Of a DNA stretch of 13,574 nucleotides, positions 13,340 to 13,574 are shown piece by piece. Made by a program: the position numbers and the translations under genes. The notes under the pieces were generated by a model that made no database searches, was not told the DNA's origin, and saw only the letters and a program-made list of their open reading frames with translations. The stretch comes from DATMNI01 sp035570275. GTDB taxonomy: Bacteria > Acidobacteriota > Terriglobia > Bryobacterales > Bryobacteraceae. Each line of letters starts with the position of its first letter. Positions within the stretch are counted from its first letter, which is position 1. The stretch is from the NCBI GenBank assembly GCA_035570275.1, contig DATMNI010000339.1, forward strand, positions 1 to 13,574, given 5' to 3'.

Positions 13340-13574
13340 CTCATTTTCAATGGCTTCGACCACTCCGGTGGACGCTTGTCGATTCCCCCTCGCCGCGCCC
13401 CCCGAGTTCAGGCCCCCGAGGCCCCCAGGCCCCCGCAGAGACTTCGCACGGCAATTATATTTCCCATTGAATCAGTGAGGTAGGGGGAGATTCGCATCCG
13501 GGGAGATTCGCAAATGCCCAAATTAGCGCTTTTTGACGTAAACTTGCACTTAAGTGAAGGCAAGTAGCGGACTA
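13340..13574. other. Non-coding tail with short repeats
   Basis: No gene is supportable here. The stretch holds a CCAC-TCCG-GTGG hairpin just after the tRNA, three GGCCCCC motifs (about 13411-13435), a 13-base direct repeat GGGGAGATTCGCA (13484-13496 and 13500-13512) and, at the edge, a palindrome CACTTAAGTG (13547-13556) nested in ACTTGC...GCAAGT (13542-13565). Confidence 0.6.

Noticed and set aside
13350..13478. 42-codon ORF after the tRNA (MASTTPVDACRF...)
   Set aside because: No ribosome-binding site, Pro/Arg-rich composition from the GGCCCCC motifs and no recognisable feature.

Overview
The window reads as ordinary chromosome of a free-living, GC-rich bacterium. Several things point, by recall rather than by search, to Acidobacteriota, probably a Solibacter/Bryobacter-like lineage: the style of the SpoIIE-type phosphatase, an Hfq with a long Ala/Ser/Pro tail, the ABC ATPase/permease pair, and intergenic runs of short GC-rich repeats.

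Left part (1-2803). A SpoIIE/RsbU-type PP2C phosphatase whose 5' end may lie outside the window is followed by a small accessory patch. The patch holds a 155-residue protein of unknown function, a HEPN-like protein with an R-X4-H motif but no convincing start codon, and, on the minus strand, an ankyrin-repeat gene broken by apparent frameshifts and cut off where it meets the HEPN gene.

Minus-strand block (2804-6001). An ABC-2-type exporter consists of an ATPase followed by a large polytopic permease that overlaps it by 56 bases. Two oddities stand out. The permease N-terminus carries an in-frame 24-bp (8-residue) tandem repeat, and the ATPase has proline where the H-loop histidine should be. 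An OsmC-family peroxiredoxin-like gene lies upstream on the same strand as a separate unit.

Right part (6002-13574). After about 600 bases with only a doubtful secreted-protein ORF come plus-strand housekeeping genes. acpP and fabF (type II fatty acid synthesis) are followed, across a spacer packed with 7-bp repeats able to form a long hairpin, by etfB-etfA (electron-transfer flavoprotein). Next, behind a clear sigma-70-type promoter, are a DksA/TraR zinc-finger regulator and a translationally coupled small protein. A spacer with GGTGGGACAGAC repeats precedes hfq-hflX, whose leader has two mutually exclusive hairpins. The window ends with a tRNA with anticodon CAT and a non-coding tail containing a 13-bp direct repeat and a palindrome.

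No clearly new multi-gene system is visible. The best leads are the HEPN/ankyrin patch, the repeat-expanded permease with its H-loop-altered ATPase, and the structured repeats in three intergenic or leader regions.
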